NCBI RefSeq assembly: GCF_014841615.1
Contig: NZ_JACYUG010000026.1
Location: forward strand, 1 to 38,143
Length of the DNA stretch: 38,143 nucleotides
Reading direction: 5' to 3'
Source of the DNA: Sphingomonas sp. CFBP 8760
Lineage (GTDB): Bacteria > Pseudomonadota > Alphaproteobacteria > Sphingomonadales > Sphingomonadaceae
Under the pieces are notes generated by a model, which saw only the letters and a list, made by a program, of their open reading frames with translations, was not told where the DNA came from and searched no databases. A program made the translations under genes and the position numbers. Within the stretch, counting starts at the first letter, position 1. Every line of letters begins with the position of its first letter. This document shows, piece by piece, positions 25,570 to 32,881 of the stretch.

Positions 25570-27141
25570 TCAGCCGGTCGGCAGCGCGGTGCAGCTGCCG
25601 CTGGCCGAACCGAAGCTCGCGCGGTTGGAATTGCAGGTCCAGCCGGAGAACGCCGTGTCGCTCGGCCCACTGACCGCCCCGATGAAGGTCGTGTTGACGA
25701 AGAACGGATTGATCGTCGCCGCTGCGAACGCCGTCGTCGTCAGGGCGACACCAGCCGGCAGATAGCCGCTGGTAAGGACGCCCGTCGCCCGCGCCACGTT
25801 GTTGGTGCCGGCGTTGAAGATCGCCTCCTGCTCGGCGACCGTCACCGTCACGTCGTTGACCGTCGTGGCCGCGAACGGATTGGCACAGCTCATGACCACC
25901 GAATTGAAGACCGGGGCACCGAGATCGTCGAGTGCCGTGTTCGCCGGCCGGATCGTTGATTTGCCCTGGCTGTCCAGACCAGCGATGATGTTCAGGCAGG
26001 CGGTCGGGCCGGTGACGATGCCGTTGATGAAGCGTGCGTCAGCACCGCCACGCAGGCGGATCACGGCATTGGTGGCGCCGGTCGTCGATACGAAGGTGAA
26101 GTTGGAGATGTTGTACCGCTGGCGGGGCAGCGCATCTTCGTTGTTGTTCGAATCGATCTCGGTCGCATAATTGTCGGTCTGGGTGCTGTTCGGCTTTTGC
26201 ACGGCCAACACGAACTGGGCATAACCCTGCCAACCCACATCCGTGTCGAACGCGTCGTCGTCCGCGCCGGTCATCGCCAGATACTTCAGGTTCGTGCGGC
26301 CACCGAAGATTTCGATGCCGTCGTCCGACGAATTGTGAATCTGCACGTGATCGATCGTCGTACCCGAACCGGTACCACCCAGCGTCAGACCCTGCAGCTC
26401 GTTGTTCGCGCTGATGACCGTACCCGAATAGCGGATCTGGACGTAGCTGACGGCACCCGAATTGTCGTCGGCGGTCGCACCACCGTACAGGGCGGTCGTG
26501 GTGCCTTCCACGATGTTCTCGCAACCCGCCGATCCGCCGGCGACCGTCTGGTTGCAGTTCGAGATCGGTGCACGGCCGGCCATGATGATCCCGCCCCACA
26601 GACCCTGCGACTCGTCCGTTACGGTGCCGGTCAGATTGCCTTGCGCCGTGAAGATGATGGGCTGGGTCGCGGTGCCGACCGCGTTCATCTTCGAGCCGCG
26701 GTTGACGACCAGGAAGTCGTTGCTGGCGTTGTCGGTGTTGGCATAGACGATGACGCCTGGCTCGACCGTCAGCGTCGCGGCGGTGCCGCCCTGACGCTGG
26801 CCGTTGCCGCCGACGTCGATACCGACATCGACCTGACCGTTGATTTCATAGGCGACGCCGGTCAGCTTGCGCAGGGTCAGATCCGACGAAATGACGCGCG
26901 GCAGGCGACAGGCGCGGAATGCCCCCACGACCCCGCCATCGGCCAACCCGGTCGGGCAGGAAGCTGCGGGCGTGCCCGGTGCCGTCGGCGTGGCGGTGGG
27001 GCTGCCGGTCGGCGTAGGTACGGGCACGACAGGAAAAGTCCCCTCGCCCGGCGAGGCGACGCTGTCGGCGCCGTCGCACGATGCGAGCAACATGCAGGCG
27101 GTGCCCGCCATCAGGATACGGCTCGCCTTGAAGCTGGCCAT
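25570..27141 (-). CDS. Secreted or surface lipoprotein upstream of TonB receptor and T2SS
   Basis: A 523-residue lipoprotein. The signal sequence ends in the lipobox LASC (lipidated C22). A linker of Pro, Thr, Val and Gly (about 36-62) leads to a domain with repeated short beta motifs (IIFTAQGNLTG, GIIMAGRAPI, IDHVQIHNSSDDGIEIFGG, ARFINGIVTG) suggesting a right-handed parallel beta-helix. In C. crescentus, the lipoprotein ElpS lies beside a twelve-gene T2SS, is induced by phosphate starvation and is released T2SS-dependently. Gene order here is similar; homology to ElpS is inferred. ATG at 27141 begins the signal peptide. PhoB-box-like repeats lie about 100-160 bases upstream. Confidence 0.85.
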   Translation of the reverse strand: MASFKASRILMAGTACMLLASCDGADSVASPGEGTFPVVPVPTPTGSPTATPTAPGTPAASCPTGLADGGVVGAFRACRLPRVISSDLTLRKLTGVAYEINGQVDVGIDVGGNGQRQGGTAATLTVEPGVIVYANTDNASNDFLVVNRGSKMNAVGTATQPIIFTAQGNLTGTVTDESQGLWGGIIMAGRAPISNCNQTVAGGSAGCENIVEGTTTALYGGATADDNSGAVSYVQIRYSGTVISANNELQGLTLGGTGSGTTIDHVQIHNSSDDGIEIFGGRTNLKYLAMTGADDDAFDTDVGWQGYAQFVLAVQKPNSTQTDNYATEIDSNNNEDALPRQRYNISNFTFVSTTGATNAVIRLRGGADARFINGIVTGPTACLNIIAGLDSQGKSTIRPANTALDDLGAPVFNSVVMSCANPFAATTVNDVTVTVAEQEAIFNAGTNNVARATGVLTSGYLPAGVALTTTAFAAATINPFFVNTTFIGAVSGPSDTAFSGWTCNSNRASFGSASGSCTALPTG

Positions 27142-27238
27142 CGAATGAACTCCCTGTCGATCGTTGATTTGGCTGGGCGTGTGCCCGGGATCGACCTGGA
27201 ACAGCCGCCGATCTCGCAACGCCGGTTAGGCGCGGTTC

Positions 27239-27304
27239 ATGACGGTTGGATGCGACTTTCGCGACTGATCGGTGACAATGAAATGACGGTTCGGTGACGA
27301 TCGT
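27239..27304 (-). promoter_or_regulatory. Candidate Pho box array (11-bp spaced repeats)
   Basis: Seven-base units recur every 11 bases: ATGACGG (27239), ATGCGAC (27250), GCGACTG (27261), GTGACAA (27272), ATGACGG (27283) and GTGACGA (27294), each followed by 4 spacer bases. Read on the minus strand the best three are TCGTCAC, CCGTCAT and TTGTCAC, close to the PhoB half-site CTGTCAT with its 7+4 geometry. The units at 27250 and 27261 are weak. It stands in the 213-base gap upstream of the lipoprotein gene. PhoB binding is an inference. Confidence 0.55.
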
Positions 27305-27354
27305 CGACGGTCGGCCCGTAACGGGACGAAACGACACGAATCCTCCGAAATGGA

Positions 27355-27981
27355 TCAATCAACCATGGCGACGTCGATCCGGTGATGGCCGTCACGCGCG
27401 ACGATCAGATGGTCATGCACTTCGATACCCAGACATTCCGCCGCCAGCGTCAGCCGGCGGGTGAAGCGTCGGTCGGCGGCACTTGGGGTCGGGTCGCCGC
27501 CGGGATGGTTGTGGACCAGCACGATCCCCGCCGCCGCCAGCGCCAGTGCCCGCACGATCACCACCCGGGGCTCCACGGCGATCGCCGCCGGGCCGCCACG
27601 CGCCACCACCTCCTCCGCAATCAGTTCGCGCCGGGCGTTGACGAAGAAGACCCGCAGCGCTTCCTCGCCATCGAACGCCATGCATTGGTGCAGATAGCGC
27701 AGCAGATCGTAACGCGTCGCCACGATCGGCCGCCGCACCGCCCGCTCGCGCAGGGCCGCCAGCGCCGCTTGCCGATGCGCCACGATCAGTGCCACCGCCC
27801 GGTCGTTACCCCATACCAACGGCAGCAGCCGGGCAGGCGTCGCCGCCATCGTCGGCGCGATGCCACCGAACGCCGCTATCAACCGATATGCCCAATCCGT
27901 CGCGGCCGCAGGATCGACCAGCGCCAGAAGTTCGACCAGGACGGATCGTGCCCGTCCCGCCGCAGCCGCATCCGATGCCAG
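27355..27981 (-). CDS. RadC-like JAB domain protein
   Basis: A RadC-family protein with an MPN/JAB metalloprotease-like domain. The JAMM motif is complete: HNH, then seven residues, S, two residues, D (in VLVHNHPGGDPTPSAAD), plus an upstream glutamate in RRELIAEE. The N-terminal part (LVELLALVDPAAATDWAYRLIAAFGG) resembles the small helical region before the JAB domain in RadC. The function of RadC is unsettled. The start is uncertain: the homologous region has no ATG, GTG or TTG at its front. A CTG at 27981 is proposed here; the first conventional start, ATG at 27849, would cut off the helical region. It overlaps the upstream membrane-protein gene by about 100 bases if the proposed start is right. 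Confidence 0.72.
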   Translation of the reverse strand: MASDAAAAGRARSVLVELLALVDPAAATDWAYRLIAAFGGIAPTMAATPARLLPLVWGNDRAVALIVAHRQAALAALRERAVRRPIVATRYDLLRYLHQCMAFDGEEALRVFFVNARRELIAEEVVARGGPAAIAVEPRVVIVRALALAAAGIVLVHNHPGGDPTPSAADRRFTRRLTLAAECLGIEVHDHLIVARDGHHRIDVAMVD

Positions 27982-28379
27982 TGCGTCGCCAGCATCAACA
28001 GGATCAGCCCCGGATAAGCCGAGAAGAGATGCGCCGCCTGATACACATTGGGCAGGATATCCGGCGCGATCGCCTTCGCCAGATGGCCGACGATGCCAAA
28101 GGCGTGCAGCGCCGTCATCCATAACGGCCAGAACCGATCCGCGCATAGTGCGATGGCCATGAGCGCGGCCACAAGCAGGCCATCGATGACGAGCACGCCA
28201 TATTCGACTCCGATGAACCGCCCCGCCCTGCTGCCGCCGAAACCGATCGCCACCACCCAGGTGGCGACGGTCGCGACGATCAGCGCGGCGGCGGTCATGC
28301 GTTCCGGCCCCCCGCCCCGCCATGCCGCATAGAGGCAGGCGGTGCCGAGCAGGCCATAGAAGAAAAGGATGTGGATCAC
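27879..28379 (-). CDS. Uncharacterised membrane protein
   Basis: A 166-residue protein with four or five hydrophobic helices (about residues 3-18, 27-48, 58-80, 85-105 and 110-128) and a basic, cytoplasmic-looking C-terminus. I do not recognise a family. Probable start is the GTG at 28379, giving MIHILFFYGLLG; another GTG at 28397 is in frame. Neither has a clear ribosome-binding site. It lies 37 bases after a small hypothetical gene on the same strand and overlaps the RadC-like frame. Confidence 0.65.
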   Translation of the reverse strand: MIHILFFYGLLGTACLYAAWRGGGPERMTAAALIVATVATWVVAIGFGGSRAGRFIGVEYGVLVIDGLLVAALMAIALCADRFWPLWMTALHAFGIVGHLAKAIAPDILPNVYQAAHLFSAYPGLILLMLATHWHRMRLRRDGHDPSWSNFWRWSILRPRRIGHIG

Positions 28380-28416
28380 GGCCGACGATCGACCCACCGA
28401 GCGTCGGCCGACCCCA

Positions 28417-28788
28417 TCAGGCGACGGCTACCAGCCGGACTACGTCCGAGGCGGCCTGATCGCCCAGTCCCTTGACGAAATCGTGGCATTCGAACTGATC
28501 GCCATAGGCCAGGGTCAGCCCCTGCTCCTTGGCATAGGCGAGCAGCAGGCCGTGTGCCCGTGCCACCTTGCCGCGCGCATCGACCAGCGCGGTGAACGTC
28601 GCCGCCGCCGCATCCAGCACCCGCTGCGCCGCGATCGGCGAGGCACCGGCACGGGCCAGTTCGTCGAGCAGATCGGCGGGGAGCCGGGCGCTCGACCGGG
28701 CGGCGAGGTCGATCTCCTGCTCCAGGCTGGTCAGTCGCGTCGCGATCTTGAAGGCGGCGGCAGGCGCGATGGTCATGGCGGTCGTCAT
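28417..28788 (-). CDS. Small helical hypothetical protein
   Basis: A 123-residue soluble protein, alanine-rich and predicted to be almost entirely alpha-helical, with no signal peptide or membrane segment. A single cysteine and histidine sit close together in QFECHDFVKG. I recognise no family. ATG at 28788 has GGAG about 10 bases upstream. It lies 60 bases downstream of the LuxR-type regulator on the same strand and may belong to its operon. Confidence 0.7.
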   Translation of the reverse strand: MTTAMTIAPAAAFKIATRLTSLEQEIDLAARSSARLPADLLDELARAGASPIAAQRVLDAAAATFTALVDARGKVARAHGLLLAYAKEQGLTLAYGDQFECHDFVKGLGDQAASDVVRLVAVA

Positions 28789-28848
28789 GCGTGAAAATCT
28801 CCGATGCGGCGCCAGCGAAGGACGGGGCCGATGAGGTATACCGGCGCA

Positions 28849-29379
28849 TCAGAACTTCAGCCCCCGGCTCGCCTCGACGAAGAAGCCGACCGCCGCGATC
28901 AGCAGCACGGTCAGCATCACCATCAGGGCGAGCCGCGCCGCGATCCCCAGATCGTTCCGCTGCCCCCTTCGCGTCGGGAACGGCAGCGGCATCCGCGCCT
29001 CGCGATCGAACGACAGGTCGCCCGCATCGGCAAGGCCGGTATCCGCCGCCATTCCCGGCTGGCCTACGGACTCCACACCAAGATACGACCGATCCCCTAT
29101 CCTGCCCGGTGTACTAGTGCCCGAAGCACCAGACAGTGCCGGATCTTCCTCCCGCGCCAGTGCCGCATCGCGCGCCGCCACCAGCCGCGCCGCATCGATC
29201 GATCGCGCCACCCCCAGTGCGGCACGCGCGGCGGACAGGTGATTCTTCACCGTAAGATCGGAAATGCCGAGTTCGCGGCCGATTTCCTTTGCCTCCCATC
29301 CCCGCGCGACGAGGCGGAGACACTGCAATTGTCGGGGGCTCAGGCCGGCTGACCGGTCATCCATCGGGTACATGCTCAT
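28849..29379 (-). CDS. LuxR-type regulator with C-terminal membrane segment
   Basis: A protein of about 176 residues. A LuxR/GerE helix-turn-helix occupies roughly residues 10-65 (LSPRQLQCLRLVARGWEAKEIGRELGISDLTVKNHLSAARAALG). No receiver or ligand domain precedes it. After a variable linker, a single transmembrane helix lies near the C-terminus (about 149-169, LALMVMLTVLLIAAVGFFVEA). DNA-binding head first and membrane anchor last is unusual for this family and suggests a tethered regulator. The start is ambiguous: ATG codons at 29379, 29373 and 29364 are all in frame and none has a good ribosome-binding site. It lies 99 bases past the decayed CRISPR repeat, on the strand of CRISPR transcription. 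Confidence 0.75.
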   Translation of the reverse strand: MSMYPMDDRSAGLSPRQLQCLRLVARGWEAKEIGRELGISDLTVKNHLSAARAALGVARSIDAARLVAARDAALAREEDPALSGASGTSTPGRIGDRSYLGVESVGQPGMAADTGLADAGDLSFDREARMPLPFPTRRGQRNDLGIAARLALMVMLTVLLIAAVGFFVEASRGLKF

Positions 29380-29478
29380 CGGGCGGACGACGCCGCATAA
29401 CCCCACCATAGTGGATGCGAGCATCGACATTCGATCCATTACGGTGGAATGCGCGGATAGAGCGGGGGTGTCGGTCCG

Positions 29479-29506
29479 GGGATGGTTTCGCGGGTGCGAG
29501 GGAATC
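29479..29506 (-). repeat. Decayed trailer-end CRISPR repeat
   Basis: Exactly 61 bases before the first clear repeat, 20 of 28 positions match the consensus, including the run CGCGGGTGCG. The first half has lost the ATCCCC arm of the stem. Degenerate repeats at the trailer end are common, and this one confirms the oldest end of the array lies at low coordinates. A 32-33-base spacer separates it from the next repeat. Confidence 0.75.
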
Positions 29507-29539
29507 CACGAAGACGGGAACACGCCGGTGATGCCGTCG

Positions 29540-30847
29540 GGCCTATCCCCGCGGGTGCGGGGGAACCTTGAGGATGACGACCCCCTGCGCGTTGAGAGTG
29601 GGCCTATCCCCGCGGGTGCGGGGGAACCGTCTGGCTTCGATAAGGCGCTGATGCTGGGCAGGGCCTATCCCCGCGGGTGCGGGGGGCCCCTACCCGTGCC
29701 TGGGTATCGAGGGCGGCATGGGGCCTATCCCCGCGGGTGCGGGGGAACCCGGCATGACCTCTTCCCCCTCGCCTATTACGTCGGCCTATCCCCGCGGGTG
29801 CGGGGGAACCGTCAGATAGCGGAGGGCACCGGTGACCATCCGGGGCCTATCCCCGCGGGTGCGGGGGAACCGGCGGCCGTGGATGCCCATAAGCAGATCG
29901 ACGGGGCCTATCCCCGCGGGTGCGGGGGAACCAGCTTCTGCCCGGCCGCGACCATCTTGTTCCAGGGCCTATCCCCGCGGGTGCGGGGGAACCGCGCAAT
30001 TCCAGGCGGCCACCGATAGCGAGACGGGCCTATCCCCGCGGGTGCGGGGGAACCGGCTTAAGCCCGGTGTTCGGGAGAATGGTCATGGGCCTATCCCCGC
30101 GGGTGCGGGGGAACCTGACCCAGCATCGCCGCCCGCAGGCTCGAATAGGGCCTATCCCCGCGGGTGCGGGGGAACCATCAGCACGTCGGTCGGCGAACCG
30201 GGGATATAGGGCCTATCCCCGCGGGTGCGGGGGAACCCATCAACGTGTTGTGATAGAACTCGCCGTCCAGGGCCTATCCCCGCGGGTGCGGGGGAACCTG
30301 AAGGAAGGCTCTGCGGCCGTCCTGTCGTCGGGGCCTATCCCCGCGGGTGCGGGGGAACCCGCGCCGACACGGTCGGCGCCTATACCGTCAAGGGCCTATC
30401 CCCGCGGGTGCGGGGGAACCTCCATCTCAAACTCCGCAATCGCCCCCGCCTCGGGCCTATCCCCGCGGGTGCGGGGGAACCCCCCAGCTATCGGGGTATT
30501 CCCGGCGGATGCGGGGCCTATCCCCGCGGGTGCGGGGGAACCGCTTCCAGGGTGGCGATCCGCGTTTGTACGTGGGGCCTATCCCCGCGGGTGCGGGGGA
30601 ACCTCCGGGACCATACTGGCGAACTCGATCTCCTCGGGCCTATCCCCGCGGGTGCGGGGGAACCTGTTCGACGGCAAGGAGGGCGTCTCCGCAGTCGGGC
30701 CTATCCCCGCGGGTGCGGGGGAACCCGAACGTCGTCCACATGTCCTTCCTCCACGAGGGGCCTATCCCCGCGGGTGCGGGGGAACCTTCATGATGTCCAT
30801 CTGGTTGAACCAGGAGCAGGGCCTATCCCCGCGGGTGCGGGGGAACC
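29540..30847 (-). CRISPR. Type I-E CRISPR array, 22 repeats and 21 spacers
   Basis: A 28-base repeat occurs 22 times, starting at 29540 and ending with the copy at 30820-30847. Every unit is 61 bases except the third, which is 60. On the crRNA-sense (minus) strand the repeat starts GGTTCC, has the stem CCCCGC/GCGGGG around ACCC, and ends GATAGGCC, as in type I-E. In 21 of 22 cases the next base is C, so the working repeat is 29 bases with 32-base spacers. The third copy (29662) has AA changed to GC near its end; the others are identical. The leader end is next to cas2 at high coordinates, so the newest spacers are near 30790. Confidence 0.98.
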
Positions 30848-30895
30848 TCTGCCATGCAAGGGGTTGTTTCTTTTCACAATATCAAAGACCGTCTG
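30848..30895 (-). promoter_or_regulatory. CRISPR leader (short)
   Basis: The 48 bases between the cas2 stop and the first repeat are AT-rich for this genome (TTTGATATTGTGAAAAG on the minus strand), as leaders are. On the plus strand TATCAA at 30880-30885 matches the first half of the IHF consensus, but the TTR half is missing. Part of the leader function may lie inside the end of cas2. Confidence 0.6.
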
Positions 30896-31222
30896 TCAAA
30901 CCACGTCGGTTTCCTCCGCCACGGTCGGCAGGATACGCCGCACCAAGAGCACGCCGTCATGCGTCACCACATCCTTGGGCGGTTCGCCCAGCGTGACAAG
31001 GCCCAGGCCGCCGGCGGCGGTCGCGTCGGCCCAGCACATCACGATGCTGCCCCGATGCAGGCGGGCGTACCATTCCTCCATCACCGTCCAGATTCGCCCC
31101 CGCACCCCCGCGCTCATCCGGGGTTGCGCATAGACGCCGGGGGCCAGTTCGAGCATCGCGGAGCCGAGGAAGCCCCGATACCGATCCTCCACGTCACGGG
31201 TGATGAGCACGGTCAGCGGCAT
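30896..31222 (-). CDS. cas2: CRISPR adaptation endoribonuclease-like protein Cas2 (type I-E)
   Basis: A 108-residue Cas2e (CasF-type) that bridges two Cas1 dimers in the spacer integration complex. The family features are the N-terminal strand PLTVLITRDVEDRYRGFLGSAMLELAPGVYA and the WTVMEEW segment. ATG at 31222 overlaps the cas1 stop by one base (TGATG). It is the last gene before the array, as is normal in type I-E. Confidence 0.95.
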   Translation of the reverse strand: MPLTVLITRDVEDRYRGFLGSAMLELAPGVYAQPRMSAGVRGRIWTVMEEWYARLHRGSIVMCWADATAAGGLGLVTLGEPPKDVVTHDGVLLVRRILPTVAEETDVV

Positions 31223-32109
31223 CAGCGCGGATCGGGAGCGGCGGCCGTGCCCGGCATCAGCAGCGTCTTGATCCGGTCGATCATTCCCGGAATGACCGCG
31301 CGCTGGCGGAACAGCAACGCGGCACGCCGCCGGACCAGCCGCTCGATCGGCGCGGCGCCACGGCCCCGCGCCTCCTTCACGGCACCGAACGCGATGTCGA
31401 GCAGCACGTCGTGCCGGTACAGATCGGCGATGTCGAGCACGAAGCTCTGCCCCGAATCCTCGTGGACGAAACCCAGTTGCGGGATCGCGCCGGTCGCGGC
31501 GACCGCGACGGACGCCGCGGCGGTCATCGCCGATCCGGCATGGTTGATGGCCTGGTTCGCCAGATCGCTGCCTTCCGGATTGTCGCGATCGTAGCGCCGG
31601 CCGGACCATTGAACCCCATGCCGTTCGGCCGCCGCCAGATAGGCCCGCTTGATCCGCGCACCCTCCTGCCCGCGCAGAACCGCGATGTCGCGGGTGCGCA
31701 CGATCTCGCCGAACCGCATCGCATACATTGCCCGTGCCGTCTCCATCCTGAGCTTGGGATCGGCCCAGCGTGTTACCTGCGCCCGCGCCAGCGCCGAACT
31801 GTCGGGCATCAGCGGCGGCGCGGTGTAGAAGCGCACCGCCCCCTCCCCGATCGCCGCCAGCGCGCAGCCATGGCGGGCGAGCAGCCGCAGCGCGTCGTGC
31901 GTCACGCTCGACCCCGGCCCCAGCAGGATGATCGAGATCGCCTGATGCGGGATTTGGTAATCGCCCGCCGCCAGTTGCCCGCCCCCGGCGGTGACGAACC
32001 GCAGGCACCCGTTCTCGACCTCCAGCCGGCCGCGATCGAGCCATACCAGTCCCTGCCGGTCCGCGTGCGGGATACGCGCCCGCTCCAGTCCAAGCCGGCC
32101 GGAGAGCAT
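31222..32109 (-). CDS. cas1: CRISPR integrase Cas1 (type I-E)
   Basis: A 295-residue Cas1e. The metal-binding active-site residues are E149 (GQEGARIK), H216 (FVHEDSG), D226 and D229 (LDIADLY), matching E141, H208, D218 and D221 of the E. coli enzyme. Catalysis therefore looks intact. The ATG at 32109 lies one base after the cas6e stop codon. The extension to 32211 is inside cas6e. Confidence 0.97.
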   Translation of the reverse strand: MLSGRLGLERARIPHADRQGLVWLDRGRLEVENGCLRFVTAGGGQLAAGDYQIPHQAISIILLGPGSSVTHDALRLLARHGCALAAIGEGAVRFYTAPPLMPDSSALARAQVTRWADPKLRMETARAMYAMRFGEIVRTRDIAVLRGQEGARIKRAYLAAAERHGVQWSGRRYDRDNPEGSDLANQAINHAGSAMTAAASVAVAATGAIPQLGFVHEDSGQSFVLDIADLYRHDVLLDIAFGAVKEARGRGAAPIERLVRRRAALLFRQRAVIPGMIDRIKTLLMPGTAAAPDPR

Positions 32110-32110
32110 C

Positions 32111-32881
32111 CTAGCCGCCCCGCGCCGGTGGTGACAGCAGCAGCATGCCATAGCCGAATGCGGCATGCCGCCCCACCCCACGGGCCAGCAGATGCGCGAA
32201 CGCCTGTGCATCCGCGACGATCAATGTGCCGGTAAGCAGTGCCTCCGGCCCATCCACCCGGCTGCGTCCCGGTCGGCCGTGCGCCGAACGGCGGGCGCGA
32301 ACCCGGCGGAACTGAACGAGTTCCACCCCCGCCTCCAGCGTCGCCGACCCCGACAGCCTTGTCGCCAGCCATGCGGCATAGGCGGCATCGCGGGTCAGAT
32401 CGGGATCGCCGTCCGGCCGGGTGCGGGCGGCGATCCACGCATCCACCTCGCCCGCGCGTGCCCACCAGTTCTCCCCCGCCTTCGCCGCATCGGTGTCGGC
32501 GCGCTCCGCCTTGCGACGGGCACCGAACCGAACGACCGGGCGGGTACGCACGGAAAAGCCGTATCGCGCACCCGCGCGCCATGTCGCCGGCATCGCGCGC
32601 CATTGCGGCGCGGCAGTGAAGACGGCATCGAGTATCGGCTCGACGGCGGGAATATCGGCCATCTCGGTCAGCGCCACGGGATCGCTGGCGTAACCCAATA
32701 GATAGGCCGGCTCGGGCCCGTCGGCGAACAGGCGGAAGGGCTGCGGTCCCGCCTCTCCGAACCGCCGACGCAGCGCAAGGTGAAGCGCATAGCCACCATC
32801 GTCGTCGCTAGCGCCGTTCGCGACCGCAAAGGTTGCCAGCGCCTGCAGGTCGATCGGCAGCCGCACAAGATGAAGCGTCAC
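32111..32881 (-). CDS. cas6e: crRNA-processing endoribonuclease Cas6e
   Basis: A 256-residue Cas6e/CasE that cuts the repeat below its stem-loop and stays on the crRNA 3' end. The likely catalytic histidine is H34 in GYALHLALRRRF. The C-terminal glycine-rich loop GVGRHAAFGYGMLLL is typical. GTG start at 32881 overlaps the cas5 stop (GTGA). Confidence 0.93.
   Translation of the reverse strand: MTLHLVRLPIDLQALATFAVANGASDDDGGYALHLALRRRFGEAGPQPFRLFADGPEPAYLLGYASDPVALTEMADIPAVEPILDAVFTAAPQWRAMPATWRAGARYGFSVRTRPVVRFGARRKAERADTDAAKAGENWWARAGEVDAWIAARTRPDGDPDLTRDAAYAAWLATRLSGSATLEAGVELVQFRRVRARRSAHGRPGRSRVDGPEALLTGTLIVADAQAFAHLLARGVGRHAAFGYGMLLLSPPARGG

Noticed and set aside
23623..25959. 778-codon plus-strand open frame
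   Set aside because: Lies opposite the TonB receptor gene, whose signal peptide, plug and C-terminal Phe are clear. Composition is typical of an antisense shadow in GC-rich DNA.
29264..31133. Several long plus-strand open frames across the CRISPR array
   Set aside because: The repeat has no stop in three frames and translates as PIPAGAGEP, AYPRGCGGT and GLSPRVRGN in turn, giving a 61-residue periodic pattern. These are artefacts of the 61-base unit, not proteins.
32111..32211. Extended N-terminus of Cas1
   Set aside because: It lies inside cas6e in another frame and shows a cysteine run with no Cas1 similarity.
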